Assembly: GCF_003116135.1 (NCBI RefSeq)
Contig: NZ_PDOA01000004.1
Location: forward strand, 124,001 to 188,000
Source: Teichococcus aestuarii
GTDB taxonomy: Bacteria; Pseudomonadota; Alphaproteobacteria; Acetobacterales; Acetobacteraceae
Length of the DNA: 64,000 bases
Direction: 5' to 3'
Both the position numbers and the translations under genes were made by a program. Positions 63,496-64,000 of the stretch are shown piece by piece; the stretch's first letter is position 1; the number at the start of each line of letters is the position of its first letter. The notes beneath the pieces were generated by a model. That model did not search any database. It saw only the letters and a program-made list of their open reading frames with translations, and was not told the DNA's origin.

Positions 63496-64000
63496 TCATC
63501 CGCCCAGCACCCGCACCGCCAGCGCCGCGGCCGAGGCACGGTTCTCGACGCCGAGCTTGGTGAACACCGTCTCCAGATGCTTGTTCACCGTGCGCGGGCT
63601 CATCACCAGGATCTCGGCGATGTCGCGGTTGCTCTTGCCGCGGCCGAGCCAGAGCAGCACCTCCGCCTCCCGCGCGGTGAGGCCGAGCCGCTCGCGCAGC
63701 AGCGTCTCCTCCGCGCGCGGGTCGGAGGCGGTGATGCGCAGCAGCAGCTCGTCGGGCGCGATCTGGCCGACATGGTGGAACTCGGCGCGCCGCCCGTCGG
63801 GCAGCGGCACGGGGGGCAGGCGGGGCGCCTCGCCGGGCGCGAGCGGCGCCCAGCCGGGCAGGCGCAGCCCGGCCGGCGCGTCCGCCTCCCCCGTGGCCCC
63901 GGCGGCGCGCAGCAGCCCCGCCGCCTGCGGCGTGGCCCAGAGCAGGATGCCCTCGCGGTCCACCGCCAGCAGGAAGCGCCCTGCGACATCGAGCGCCGCA
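63496..64000 (-). CDS. LuxR-type HTH regulator, partial (N-terminus beyond right edge)
   Basis: 168 residues are visible; the reading frame continues past the window edge. A PAS-like segment (AVDREGILLWATPQAAGLL) comes first. The C-terminal GerE/LuxR HTH follows: LTAREAEVLLWLGRGKSNRDIAEILVMSPRTVNKHLETVFTKLGV in consecutive parts. Co-directional with ureD, 31 bp away, so it may regulate and be cotranscribed with urease (inference). No receiver domain is visible in the portion present. Confidence 0.83.
   Translation of the reverse strand, partial: AALDVAGRFLLAVDREGILLWATPQAAGLLRAAGATGEADAPAGLRLPGWAPLAPGEAPRLPPVPLPDGRRAEFHHVGQIAPDELLLRITASDPRAEETLLRERLGLTAREAEVLLWLGRGKSNRDIAEILVMSPRTVNKHLETVFTKLGVENRASAAALAVRVLGG

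Overview
The window is a very GC-rich (about 70% or more by eye), densely coding bacterial chromosome segment. Order-level clues point to Alphaproteobacteria, most likely Acetobacteraceae (Roseomonas-like): a CtrA master regulator, a ChpT-type phosphotransferase, an HdaA DnaA-homologue, an EipB envelope protein, a CioAB/DUF2474 oxidase, a complete urease operon, and the run purN-purM-exported protein-CDP-alcohol transferase-PerM-hdaA-ppk-ppx-rnd-aspS. The genus is an inference. No rRNA, tRNA, IS element, prophage or CRISPR array was recognised.

Layout. 1-8.4 kb: hldD (cut by the left edge), ubiK, a secreted His/Tyr/Pro-rich protein, purB, two tandem TerC-family membrane proteins, a lipoprotein, moaA, a TauE/SafE permease and a DUF3553 protein. 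8.4-15.8 kb: a cell-cycle and chemotaxis block, chpT-cheA-cheW-cheY-cheB-cheR on the plus strand, facing ctrA. 15.9-18.5 kb: cioA-cioB-DUF2474 cyanide-insensitive quinol oxidase. 18.6-27.9 kb: accessory catabolism: an SDR, an HpsN/HisD-like dehydrogenase with two palindromic operators, a LacI regulator, a methyl-accepting chemotaxis protein, a GntP permease, a hydroxyacyl-CoA-dehydrogenase-like enzyme and a second LacI regulator. 28.0-30.5 kb: a two-gene operon of a heme-c sensor-like membrane protein and an MscS channel with a cyclic-nucleotide-binding-like domain. 30.5-43.9 kb: housekeeping (purine synthesis, HdaA, polyphosphate kinase/phosphatase, RNase D, AspRS, EipB). 44.0-52.8 kb: TRAP permease subunits, asparaginase-family protein, MATE and MFS transporters, alpha/beta hydrolase, cold-shock protein and small hypotheticals. 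52.9-56.3 kb: a sugar-acid catabolic operon (IlvD/Edd dehydratase, SDR, FAH-family hydrolase). 56.4-57.7 kb: an isolated TPR-radical SAM-SPASM gene of clearly lower GC. 57.7-64 kb: luxR (cut by the right edge), then ureDABC-EFG and pncA, all leftward.

How genes work together. ChpT can relay phosphate to CtrA, and the Che proteins control motility; the two are next-door here. Many genes are translationally coupled through ATGA, GTGA or TTGA overlaps. Gene ends are marked by long GC-rich hairpins with tetraloops, often shared by convergent genes. No gene-free stretch exceeds about 300 bases. The largest (25559-25828) is filled with 26-bp tandem repeats, and the ctrA upstream region (15625-15866) is an AT-rich island.
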